Assembly (NCBI GenBank): GCA_040003205.1
Contig: JBDUDA010000011.1
Coordinates: 1-25,017 of the forward strand
DNA: 25,017 nt
Source: JALYIM01 sp040003205
Lineage (GTDB): Bacteria > Acidobacteriota > Terriglobia > Terriglobales > Acidobacteriaceae
Direction: 5' to 3'
Position numbers and translations under genes: made by a program
Notes under the pieces: generated by a model
Databases searched by the model: none
The model's input: only the letters and a program-made list of their open reading frames with translations
What the model was told of the DNA's origin: nothing
Part shown: positions 1 through 6,435 of the stretch, in pieces
Position numbering within the stretch: position 1 is the stretch's first letter
Layout of the letters: each line of letters opens with the position of its first letter

Positions 1-479
1 CCAGACTTCGTTACAACGACTGCTAAAACCTTCTGATCGCCCAGCCGCGAGAAGTAAACATGCTCAAGCGCGTTTTTGACGCCCGTAATCGCGACTGCAA
101 CGCCCACGTTTCGCGAAATCAGAGAGAGTACGTGAGATGTTCTCTCCATGAATTCCTGCACATCCGAGATACCGTGCAGGGAATCATTAATTATGCTTTC
201 ATCTTCGACCGACAAGCGTGCCTCGCCGGAAAGCTGCTCGACGTAGTAGCGATAGGCATCGGAGCTCGGAACCCGCCCGGCCGAAGTGTGCGGTTGCTCC
301 AAGAACCCGGCGTCCACCAGATCGGCCATCACATTTCGGATGGTCGCAGGACTAAGGCCCTCCGGATTCAGCCGGGCGAGTGTGCGCGACCCAACAGGCT
401 CACCCGTTGCGATGAAAGTCTCCACAATGGCGGTCAGGATCTCGCGCTCGCGATTTCCAATAGGGTCGCCGGCTGGCAT
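1..479 (-). CDS. hrcA: Heat-inducible transcription repressor HrcA (5' part, runs off the window)
   Basis: HrcA represses class I heat-shock operons (groESL, dnaK) by binding CIRCE operators. About 159 N-terminal codons are visible. The reverse-strand translation starts MPAGDPIGNRE and carries the winged-helix signature LSPATIRNVMADL followed by GFLEQPHTSAGRVPSSDAYRYYV, which is diagnostic of HrcA. The C-terminal half lies beyond base 1. The ATG at 477-479 is preceded by AGGAG with a spacer of about 13 nt, a little long. The gene is read from a strong-looking promoter at 626-654, which would give a leader of about 140 nt. In many bacteria grpE, dnaK or dnaJ follow hrcA, but that side is outside the window. 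I found no canonical CIRCE (TTAGCACTC-N9-GAGTGCTAA) upstream. Family assignment is secure from the visible sequence. Confidence 0.95.
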   Translation of the reverse strand, partial: MPAGDPIGNREREILTAIVETFIATGEPVGSRTLARLNPEGLSPATIRNVMADLVDAGFLEQPHTSAGRVPSSDAYRYYVEQLSGEARLSVEDESIINDSLHGISDVQEFMERTSHVLSLISRNVGVAVAITGVKNALEHVYFSRLGDQKVLAVVVTKS

Positions 480-625
480 CTTTACTTATTTACTCCTGTT
501 TCACCTAAGGGTTAGTCTTGTCAATTAAACCTATTTGATGATGAATTCCTAAGTTCCGGCTCGGCCGTCCTGTAAGTGCCTTCTATTGAAAAGCTTAGCT
601 CGATCAATGGTTTCCGTTAACTAAG

Positions 626-654
626 ATTCTAGGAAGGGGATATGGTCCTGTCAA
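626..654 (-). promoter_or_regulatory. Sigma70-type promoter for hrcA
   Basis: On the minus strand TTGACA (bases 649-654) is followed by a 17-bp spacer and TAGAAT (626-631). This is a perfect -35, ideal spacing and a 5/6 match at -10. Transcription would start near base 618 and read into hrcA. It does not resemble a sigma32 promoter (CTTGAA / CCCCAT-T). It is the best promoter match I found in the window; activity is inferred. Confidence 0.65.
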
Positions 655-669
655 GGAATTGTGACCATA
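641..669. promoter_or_regulatory. Inverted repeat enclosing the hrcA -35 box (possible operator)
   Basis: TATGGTC (641-647) and GACCATA (663-669) form a perfect 7-bp inverted repeat with a 15-bp spacer. The -35 hexamer at 649-654 sits inside that spacer, so a dimeric regulator bound here would block RNA polymerase. The arms do not match CIRCE. The repeat is seen directly; its role as an operator is inference. Confidence 0.35.
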
Positions 670-719
670 ACTGAACATCAGACTCCACTCGGAGCATTAT
701 TGCGGTTAAATTGCTGAAA

Positions 720-1571
720 TCACTGGACCTGAATCACGTTCTCACCTTCGCGTTGTTTGATTTCGCTCACTCGTTCGATGACTTTGCGGGCGAATTCGTA
801 CAACGGTTTGGCGTGCGCAGACTCTTCGCCATCAAGTACTGCCGGCTTGCCGCTGTCCCCGGATTTACGGATATTGGGATCCAGTTGGATATTTCCGAGA
901 AACGACACCTCAAACTGGGCCGCCGTCTTCTCCGCTCCCCCGCGCGAAAAGATATCAATCTCGTGACTGCAATGCGGACACACAAAGTAGCTCATGTTCT
1001 CAACCATGCCAACGATATCGACCTTCATCTGGCGGAACATTTCGATGGCTTTGCGCGCGTCCTGCAACGAAACATCGGAAGGCGTTGAGACCACGATTGC
1101 GCCAGTCAGAGGAACGGTTTGAATCAGAGAGAGCGCCACGTCGCCGGTGCCCGGAGGCAGGTCAACGATTAAGTAGTCCAAATTTCCCCACACGACCGAG
1201 CCGAGAAACTGCTTGATAATCGAGTGCAGCATCGGGCCCCGCCAGATCAGAGGCTTGTCCCCTGGATTCAGCAATCCCACCGAGATCATCTTGAGCCCAT
1301 GCACCTCCAGCGGCTCAATGCGATTGTCTCCAAGGACTTTAGGGTGCGCGTTCGTCCCCAGCATTAACGGCACGTTTGGACCATAAACGTCGGCGTCGAG
1401 CAGTCCTACTTTGTGTCCAAGTTTAGCGAGGCAGAGGGCGAGGTTTACGGCGAGCGTGGTCTTACCGACGCCGCCTTTTCCGGAACCAACCGCGATGATC
1501 GTATTAACCCCCGGCAGTGGCTGCGGTGCTGGAGGCTGCTGGCCGGGACGAGGGGCGGAGTGTGCGCTCAA
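720..1571 (-). CDS. mrp: Mrp/ApbC/NBP35-family iron-sulfur cluster carrier ATPase
   Basis: Mrp proteins are cytosolic P-loop ATPases that bind a bridging [4Fe-4S] cluster at a dimer interface and pass it to apo-proteins. The 283-residue product has the deviant Walker A SGKGGVGKTT (residues 30-39), DADVYGPN (59-66), DLPPGTGD (137-144) and the CPHC cluster motif (C198, C201). It lacks the N-terminal DUF59/MIP18 domain found in many Mrp proteins and starts with a Pro-rich tail instead. The start is a TTG at 1571, chosen because AGGAAGG lies 5 nt upstream. A second in-frame TTG at 1604 (294 aa) has only a distant AGGA and overlaps a TATAAT, so it is less likely. The gene is co-directional with hrcA but separated from it by 240 nt with hrcA's own promoter. 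Function is secure; start is moderately sure. Confidence 0.93.
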   Translation of the reverse strand: MSAHSAPRPGQQPPAPQPLPGVNTIIAVGSGKGGVGKTTLAVNLALCLAKLGHKVGLLDADVYGPNVPLMLGTNAHPKVLGDNRIEPLEVHGLKMISVGLLNPGDKPLIWRGPMLHSIIKQFLGSVVWGNLDYLIVDLPPGTGDVALSLIQTVPLTGAIVVSTPSDVSLQDARKAIEMFRQMKVDIVGMVENMSYFVCPHCSHEIDIFSRGGAEKTAAQFEVSFLGNIQLDPNIRKSGDSGKPAVLDGEESAHAKPLYEFARKVIERVSEIKQREGENVIQVQ

Positions 1572-1687
1572 AATGACCTTCCTGTCTTTTATGCGGAGAC
1601 TCAATTATACTGCGAAATTCCTGCTCGAATCCGCCAAGCCCGTAGCGTAGTTTCTTTGCGACTATGCAAACAAGCATCTAAGCCGGG

Positions 1688-2173
1688 ATGCCAACTCTCC
1701 CGGACGCCGTTTACGCTCCCACCCCAAAACAGCGCACCACCGATGAAAGCCTCGATCACATCGCCGGAGTACTGGACGACATGTTCAGAATTCCCGGCAC
1801 CAAAATTCGTTTTGGTCTCGACGCAATTGTGGGATGGATTCCGGGAATCGGCGACGCTTTCGCCGGAGTCGCTTCCTTCATCATTGTTTTTGCCGCCTGG
1901 CAGAGAGGTGCTCCGGGCATCACTCTCGCGCGGATGGTGTTGAACGTAGGGCTGGAGACAATGATTGGCGCGGTGCCAGTCGTGGGAGATTTATTTCACA
2001 TCGCCTGGAAATGCAACCGCCGCAACTACAAGCTGCTCATGCGCGTAAGGCAGGCCCCAAGAACACCTACTACGCGGGACTGGCTGGTAGTTGTGCTGAT
2101 CGTCATTGCGATCGCTGCTGTCGTTGTGACGCCGCTAGCCCTCCTATTTTGGTTTTTTCACTCTAGACATTAA
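1688..2173 (+). CDS. DUF4112 membrane protein
   Basis: This 161-residue protein matches the DUF4112 pattern: an N-terminal segment DESLDHIAGVLDDMF, then IPGTKIRFGLDAIVGWIPGIGDAFAG, a hydrophobic stretch (about 60-75), GLETMIGAVPVVGDLFHIAWK with paired PxxGD turns, and a C-terminal transmembrane helix (about 133-156) ending in a short basic tail. The two GxIPGIGD / AVPVVGD segments look like an internal duplication. The family has no established function, and no catalytic motif is visible. The start is ATG at 1688 with only a weak GGG upstream. It runs divergently from mrp (about 115 nt apart) and towards the thioesterase gene, with a palindromic repeat between the convergent ends. Confidence 0.85.
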   Translation: MPTLPDAVYAPTPKQRTTDESLDHIAGVLDDMFRIPGTKIRFGLDAIVGWIPGIGDAFAGVASFIIVFAAWQRGAPGITLARMVLNVGLETMIGAVPVVGDLFHIAWKCNRRNYKLLMRVRQAPRTPTTRDWLVVVLIVIAIAAVVVTPLALLFWFFHSRH

Positions 2174-2184
2174 ATGCCGGGCGT

Positions 2185-2244
2185 TGTCATGCTGAGCGAG
2201 AGAACCGTTCACGAAGTGAACGGTGAGGGAGTCGAAGGATGACA
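2185..2244 (+). repeat. REP-like palindromic repeat, 60 nt, with 30-nt hairpin insert
   Basis: The element begins TGTCATGCTGAGCGA (2185-2199) and ends AGTCGAAGGATGACA (2230-2244), with TGTCAT/ATGACA as outer inverted ends. Between them is exactly 30 nt (2200-2229) holding a perfect 9-bp stem, ACCGTTCAC / GTGAACGGT, with a GAA loop. It lies between the convergent DUF4112 and thioesterase genes. There is no T-run, so an intrinsic terminator is not obvious. The ends match the copy at 16660-16718 and, without an insert, the pair at 4605-4638 and 4736-4769. Confidence 0.8.
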
Positions 2245-2332
2245 TTAAGTCTGAACCAGGGCGTTGCGCCGGAAGTCGTAACTTGCGTTCTTTCCGAATC
2301 AAGCCCCTGCATCGGGAGCAGTTCGACCTCGA

Positions 2333-2857
2333 CTACGTTGCGTGATTGGCGCGTCGCCGCTGTATTTCCGCACGCCGAATTTCGCGGCGGCGGCCTGCAT
2401 CTTCGTAGCGCCGCTTCTGGTCCTCTGTCTCGGGGACGACCGGCGGAACGGGCAGGTGATGGCCTTCGCGATCAACCGCCACGAATGTTAAATATGCCGA
2501 GCTTACGTGCTTGCATGTTTCTGAAAGATAATTTTCGACCACCACCTGTACGCCGACTTCCATCGAAGTGTGAAATGCGCGATTGACCGAGGATCGCAGG
2601 ACGACCAGATCTCCCACATGAACCGGCACCCAAAAGTCCAAATGATCAATCGCCGCCGTCACTACGTAATTTCGCGAGTGGCGATGGGCGGCCATCGCTC
2701 CCGCAAGATCTATCCAGTGCATCAGGCGTCCGCCCAGCAACGCCCCCAGAGGATTCGCGTCGTTAGGCAGGACAATTTCCGACATTTCGGACTGCGAATC
2801 CTTCACCGGGCGTGGCGTGGTAGCTCTCTCGCTCTTGAGCTGGTCGGTGGGAATCAT
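2333..2857 (-). CDS. Hot-dog fold acyl-CoA thioesterase (YciA/ACOT type)
   Basis: This 174-residue protein should hydrolyse acyl-CoA thioesters to free acid and CoA in the cytosol. Its single hot-dog domain (about residues 22-145) has the family core NDANPLGALLGGRLMHWIDLAGA, with N35 and D50 as likely catalytic positions, followed by DHLDFWVPVHVGDLVVLRS and an FHTSMEVGVQV strand. The Arg-rich tail after residue 145 looks like the extension often seen in ACOT-type enzymes. The ATG at 2857 is chosen because it forms an ATGA overlap with the stop codon of the upstream Cys-rich gene, indicating translational coupling; an earlier in-frame start would sit inside that gene. Substrate chain length cannot be read from the sequence. 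Confidence 0.88.
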   Translation of the reverse strand: MIPTDQLKSERATTPRPVKDSQSEMSEIVLPNDANPLGALLGGRLMHWIDLAGAMAAHRHSRNYVVTAAIDHLDFWVPVHVGDLVVLRSSVNRAFHTSMEVGVQVVVENYLSETCKHVSSAYLTFVAVDREGHHLPVPPVVPETEDQKRRYEDAGRRREIRRAEIQRRRANHAT

Positions 2858-3306
2858 GAGCTCGGCCCGTCCGAAGAAATTATGGCAAGCGACGTTCGGC
2901 TTTGCCGCAGCAGATAAGATTCCACGTAGCACTCAGCCATTTTCTGTACGCGGGAATTTTTATGCGCCGCGGTCCATTTGCGGGCGGTCACATCGTATTC
3001 TAGTTTCCCATGCTCCGAAGGTGTGTGGTTAGATTCACAAACAAATTGGAGCGAGAGATGCGATCGCCAATCGCGAACGACGGAGAATCGGACCGCATCC
3101 CACGTGCGGACCGTGGGCAGCCGCGAGCATGTCAGCGCATATCCCATATTGCAGAACTCTCGAACATCTTCCTCGCTGGGAGAAATCTTCTCGGCCTCTT
3201 GCGCGCAACAGACGCCGTTCCATCCCGCGCCCAGCGGCAGACGCTGCGGATGTTGGAAGCCTCCGCCTTGCAACTTTTCAGTCGGCATGAAATATGGACA
3301 CGTCAC
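2854..3306 (-). CDS. Cysteine-rich protein of unknown function, coupled to the thioesterase
   Basis: I do not recognise a named family. The 150-residue product starts MTCPYFMPTEK and carries Cys at 3, 33, 34, 52, 60, 90 and 126, including the motifs TCPYFMP, WNGVCC and FCNMGYALTCSRLP in its first 65 residues. That spacing could hold a metal or Fe-S cluster, but no standard motif fits. A second conserved-looking part reads DAVRFSV ... CESNHTPSEHGKLEYD. There is no signal peptide or membrane helix. The start is GTG at 3306, chosen because GGAGG lies about 5 nt upstream; a TTG at 3333 would add 9 residues and lacks a good site. The stop overlaps the thioesterase start (ATGA), so the two proteins are probably made together. 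The reading frame looks real because of the coupling and the strong ribosome site. Confidence 0.72.
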   Translation of the reverse strand: MTCPYFMPTEKLQGGGFQHPQRLPLGAGWNGVCCAQEAEKISPSEEDVREFCNMGYALTCSRLPTVRTWDAVRFSVVRDWRSHLSLQFVCESNHTPSEHGKLEYDVTARKWTAAHKNSRVQKMAECYVESYLLRQSRTSLAIISSDGPSS

Positions 3307-3420
3307 TTGCCCCTCCGGTGTGATCGTCCGCAATTGTCCGGGACTCGCTATTCGAGCTTATAGTAATCTCTGCTTCGCACACTTTTTATCTAAAATCTTT
3401 ATTTGAAATTCAGGGCTGCT

Positions 3421-3729
3421 ATGGATCGCATTGCAATGTTGAACGGAATTCTGGAACAGAATCCCAGTGACGCCTTCGCGCGTTACGGTCTGGCAATGGA
3501 ATTTTCTAATAGCGGTAACGTCGAGGCGGCGCTGGCGGAATTCCAGAAACTTCTCACAGTTCATCCCGATTACACTGCCGGATATTTCATGGCGGCGCAA
3601 GCCCTGGCGAAAGCCAATCGTGTTGCAGAGGCCCGTACGATGCTGGAAGATGGGATGGCTTCCGCGAATCGCACTGGCAACTCTCACGCTCTTTCCGAAA
3701 TGCAGGCCATGCTTGCGGACTTAGGCTGA
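3421..3729 (+). CDS. Small TPR-repeat protein
   Basis: The 102-residue product is almost entirely tetratricopeptide repeat. One unit runs from about residue 12 (NPSDAFARYGLAMEFSNSGNVEAALAEFQKLL), and a second from about residue 47 (HPDYTAGYFMAAQALAKANRVAEARTMLEDGM), followed by a capping helix. TPRs mediate protein-protein contacts, so this is likely a cytosolic adaptor; the partner is unknown. The ATG at 3421 is preceded by AGGG at about 6 nt. An in-frame TTG at 3403 would add 6 residues but has no better site. It runs convergently into the SDR gene, with 15 nt between the stops. Confidence 0.82.
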   Translation: MDRIAMLNGILEQNPSDAFARYGLAMEFSNSGNVEAALAEFQKLLTVHPDYTAGYFMAAQALAKANRVAEARTMLEDGMASANRTGNSHALSEMQAMLADLG

Positions 3730-3744
3730 GAATTATTCGAAAAT

Positions 3745-4551
3745 TCACTTTTTCCGTCGCGCCATTTTTATCATAGACCAATCCACGATTCCTGGAAATA
3801 ACTGATAAACCTTCAACGGAACGTGCATCGTCCAGGGCACAATTACTTCACGCTTCTGCTTTAAGTATCCGTGCAACACAGCCCGCGCGACCCTTGCGGC
3901 AGAAATTCCTCGCACGCTTTCGGGACGCACCTGATTCGATTCCGTTCCCTTAATCGCGTTCGCTCCGAAATCAGTTCGCACATACCCAGGACACACCGTC
4001 AGCACGTTGATGCCAGAGCCGTGCAGTTCCACTCGCGCTGCTTTCCCAATCGCATTCATGGCGAATTTAGTCGCACTGTAAACACCGTGGAAGGGAAGCG
4101 GAATGTGGCCCGCAACGCTGGAAACATTGATGATCGCGCCCGAGCCTTGCTGTTTCATCACCGGCAGCACCGCTTGCATCGCGGACAGCGTGCCAAACAA
4201 ATTGGTGTCGAATGTCTCGCGCGCCGCCGCCATATCAACTCTCGAAATGGAATCGAGAATGCCGTGACCAGCGTTGTTAATCCAGACATCAATGCGCCCG
4301 TAGTGATGCATGATCAAACCGATGGCGCGATCAACATCCTCACGGTGGCGAACGTCGCAGGCCAGCGACAGAGTTCGCTCGCTGTGACCGATGCGATTGC
4401 GGGCAGCCTCAATTCGTGATGCGTCCCTTGAAAGCAGGACGACCGTGGCATTGTGTTCAGCGAAAGTCAGGGCAATCGCTTCGCCGATTCCCATTGAAGC
4501 GCCGGTCACCGCGACAACTTTTCCCTTTAAGTCAGCTTGCTGTGAAGGCAT
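3745..4551 (-). CDS. Short-chain dehydrogenase/reductase (classical SDR)
   Basis: This 268-residue Rossmann-fold NAD(P)-dependent oxidoreductase has the cofactor loop TGASMGIG (16-23), the NNAG structural motif (92-95) and the catalytic set Ser144/145, Tyr158 and Lys162 in YSATK. R42 just after beta-2 (LLSRDASR) points to NADP(H), as in many classical SDRs. The tail (KQKREVIVPWTMHVPLKVYQLFPGIVDW) resembles DltE/YqjQ-like SDRs, whose true substrates are mostly unknown. The ATG at 4551 gives the expected length and complete N-terminus; the ribosome site is weak. Upstream lies a repeat pair shared with the divergent AAA+ gene. The substrate cannot be predicted. Confidence 0.93.
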   Translation of the reverse strand: MPSQQADLKGKVVAVTGASMGIGEAIALTFAEHNATVVLLSRDASRIEAARNRIGHSERTLSLACDVRHREDVDRAIGLIMHHYGRIDVWINNAGHGILDSISRVDMAAARETFDTNLFGTLSAMQAVLPVMKQQGSGAIINVSSVAGHIPLPFHGVYSATKFAMNAIGKAARVELHGSGINVLTVCPGYVRTDFGANAIKGTESNQVRPESVRGISAARVARAVLHGYLKQKREVIVPWTMHVPLKVYQLFPGIVDWSMIKMARRKK

Positions 4552-4604
4552 GTCGTGCTTTTAATCTCCAACGAACTCGAAGTCAAGCGATGCTGTCTCA
4601 ATCC

Positions 4605-4638
4605 TGTCATCCCGAGCGAAGTCGAGGGACCTGCTTTC
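4605..4638 (+). repeat. Intergenic repeat, left copy of an inverted pair
   Basis: This 34-bp copy starts TGTCATCCCGAGCG and continues AGTCGAGGGACCTGCTTTC. It matches the reverse complement of 4736-4769 at 32 of 34 positions. Compared with the elements at 2185-2244 and 16660-16718, the GAGCG and AGTCGA boxes are almost directly joined, with no hairpin insert. Confidence 0.8.
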
Positions 4639-4735
4639 CTATCCGCTGGTGCGCCGTACGGGCTCAACGGTCGTCTATGCAATTTCGACTTCTAGCTGCT
4701 TGAAACACGGGTTCGACAGACGATGATCCGGGAAA

Positions 4736-4769
4736 GAAAGCAGATCCCTCGACTGCGCTCGGGATGACA
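4736..4769 (-). repeat. Intergenic repeat, right copy of an inverted pair
   Basis: Read on the minus strand this copy is TGTCATCCCGAGCG then AGTCGAGGGATCTGCTTTC, differing from the left copy at 2 of 34 positions. The copies face each other across 97 nt and could fold into a large cruciform or transcript stem. They sit between the divergent SDR and AAA+ genes. Confidence 0.8.
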
Positions 4770-4856
4770 AGTTGTATGAAAAAGCAAATCGATTTTTTTG
4801 CAGCGAGCGAACCGAAAAGGCGCGCCGCGCCGCACGAGCAGGTGAATTGGCGGGCG

Positions 4857-4862
4857 TATAAT
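4857..4862 (+). promoter_or_regulatory. Candidate -10 box for the AAA+/VWA operon
   Basis: A perfect TATAAT lies 33 nt upstream of the AAA+ start codon. At 17 bp upstream the sequence is ACGAGC, a poor -35, and there is no extended -10 TG. It is plausible as an activated promoter but supported by one hexamer only. Confidence 0.35.
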
Positions 4863-4895
4863 CCGAGTTAGGTCGTGTATTGGGGGTTTTTTATC

Positions 4896-6386
4896 ATGGA
4901 TTTTCCTCGGACCCTTGGCGAACTTCGCCAAAGTCCCTTCTCCGAAAAGCATTCGCGCACGCGCCGTGTAAAAGACGAAATGCGCGAAAATCTGATCACA
5001 AAGCTTCGCCAGAACAAGCCTATTTTCCCTGGGATCGTCGGCTTCGACGACACCGTGGTTCCGCAAATCGTAAACGCCATTCTTTCGCGCCATAATTTTA
5101 TTCTGCTCGGACTGCGCGGGCAGGCCAAGAGCCGCATTCTTCGCGCGCTCACGTACCTGCTTGATGCGCAAACCCCTTACATCGCAGGCTGCGAGATCCA
5201 CGACAATCCCTACTCGCCGATTTGCCGCCGCTGCCGCGACCTGATTGCGAAAATGGGCGATAGCACGCCGATCGCTTACCTTACTCCCGATGACCGCTAC
5301 GTGGAAAAGTTAGCTACGCCTGACGTCACCATCGCTGATCTGATCGGAGACATTGATCCCATCAAAGCCGCTCGCGGAGGCCACGAACTCAGCAGCGATT
5401 TGACCGTTCACTACGGACTGCTGCCCCGTGCCAATCGTGGAATTTTTGCCATTAATGAATTGCCCGACCTGGCGGGCAAAATTCAGGTTGGACTATTCAA
5501 CATCATGCAGGAAGGCGACGTGCAGATTAAGGGGCATCCCATTCGCCTGCCGCTGGATGTTGCCCTAGTCTTCAGCGCGAATCCGGAAGACTACACCGCT
5601 CGCGGCAAAATTGTCACTCCGTTGAAAGACCGCATTGGTTCTGAAATTCGCACGCACTATCCTGTCACGGTCGAAGAAGGCATCGCCATTACCACGCAGG
5701 AGGCGTGGACAGAGCGTGATGGATATAAGCTCGCCGTCCCAAAATATGTTCGTGAAGTGATCGAGCGAATTGCTTTTTCCGCGCGCGAGGACAAGAAAAT
5801 AGACAAGCGTTCCGGAGTCAGTCAGCGTCTGCCGATCTCTGTCATGGAGAATGTGATCTCCAATGCGGAACGCCGGGCCATTCGCTATGACGAGAAATTA
5901 GTGGTGCCTCGCATTGGAGATGTTTATGCCGCCTTGCCATCCATCACGGGAAAACTCGAGCTCGAGTATGAAGGTGAAATGAAGGGCGCGGATTATGTTG
6001 GAAGGGAACTGATTCGGAGTGCGATCTCTAAAACATTCGATCAGTATTTCAATAACTCAAATATGCAGCAGATTGTGCAGTGGTTCGATCTGGGCGGAGA
6101 AATTCAGCTTGCGGACACCGCGAGCGCCGAGGATTCACTGCAAGCGCTGCGCGGAATTCAAGGGTTGATGGAAAAATTGAGCAAGGTAAATGTCGGTCCG
6201 AAAGATCATTCGGAATCGCAGGTTTCGGCGGCAGAATTTGTGCTTGAAGGCCTGCACGCCCACAAGCGCATCGGACGAAATGAAGAGCGTCTGTTCACCG
6301 CGGGGGAGAAGCCGCCCAAGCCTGTGGAGAAAACTTTTGATCGGGAAGACCAGCCCATGCGGGGTGGGCGGCGCACTTACAACTGA
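4896..6386 (+). CDS. ChlI/MoxR-like AAA+ ATPase with altered Walker motifs
   Basis: This 496-residue protein belongs to the magnesium-chelatase ChlI/MoxR branch of AAA+ ATPases, which remodel partner proteins together with VWA-domain proteins. The P-loop reads GLRGQAKS (72-79): the usual Gly before Lys is Ala77. The Walker B region reads GIFAINELPDL, with Asn187-Glu188 in place of Asp-Glu. Sensor 1 is probably Asn229 in FSANPEDYTARG, and the Arg finger could be R246 in PLKDRIGSEIR. Between P-loop and Walker B lies an insertion with C99, H102, C110 and C113 that could bind zinc. The C-terminal 130 residues are helical and charged. The ATG at 4896 follows a GGGGG tract; a GTG at 4875 is in frame but less likely. 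The VWA gene follows after 49 nt, so the pair is probably an operon. No chlorophyll-pathway genes are nearby, so a true Mg chelatase is unlikely. Confidence 0.9.
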   Translation: MDFPRTLGELRQSPFSEKHSRTRRVKDEMRENLITKLRQNKPIFPGIVGFDDTVVPQIVNAILSRHNFILLGLRGQAKSRILRALTYLLDAQTPYIAGCEIHDNPYSPICRRCRDLIAKMGDSTPIAYLTPDDRYVEKLATPDVTIADLIGDIDPIKAARGGHELSSDLTVHYGLLPRANRGIFAINELPDLAGKIQVGLFNIMQEGDVQIKGHPIRLPLDVALVFSANPEDYTARGKIVTPLKDRIGSEIRTHYPVTVEEGIAITTQEAWTERDGYKLAVPKYVREVIERIAFSAREDKKIDKRSGVSQRLPISVMENVISNAERRAIRYDEKLVVPRIGDVYAALPSITGKLELEYEGEMKGADYVGRELIRSAISKTFDQYFNNSNMQQIVQWFDLGGEIQLADTASAEDSLQALRGIQGLMEKLSKVNVGPKDHSESQVSAAEFVLEGLHAHKRIGRNEERLFTAGEKPPKPVEKTFDREDQPMRGGRRTYN

Positions 6387-6401
6387 CGACTGAAACCCAA
6401 A

Positions 6402-6421
6402 CCTCGCAGGCGAGGGCGCCC
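6402..6421 (+). repeat. Short GC-rich hairpin between the AAA+ and VWA genes
   Basis: CCTCGC (6402-6407) pairs with GCGAGG (6410-6415) over a 2-nt loop and is directly followed by the palindrome GGGCGCCC (6414-6421). It lies in the 49-nt gap of the likely operon and has no T-run. It might tune the relative level of the two proteins or protect mRNA ends; that is inference. Confidence 0.5.
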
Positions 6422-6435
6422 GCGCCACATAAAAC

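Noticed and set aside
519..524. A second TTGACA on the minus strand close to the hrcA start
   Set aside because: At 16-18 bp downstream there is no -10-like hexamer (AAACAG region), so it is not supported as a promoter; the 626-654 promoter is far better.
480..719. A CIRCE operator in front of hrcA
   Set aside because: I looked for GCACTC-N9-GAGTGC and near matches on both strands and found only half-like pieces with no partner.
2978..3406. Plus-strand reading frames across the Cys-rich gene
   Set aside because: They lie antisense to a frame that has a strong ribosome site and an ATGA overlap with a known gene; they look like shadows.
4781..4797. Intrinsic terminator at the T-run near 4790
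   Set aside because: There is no GC-rich stem directly before the T-run, and no plus-strand gene ends upstream of it.
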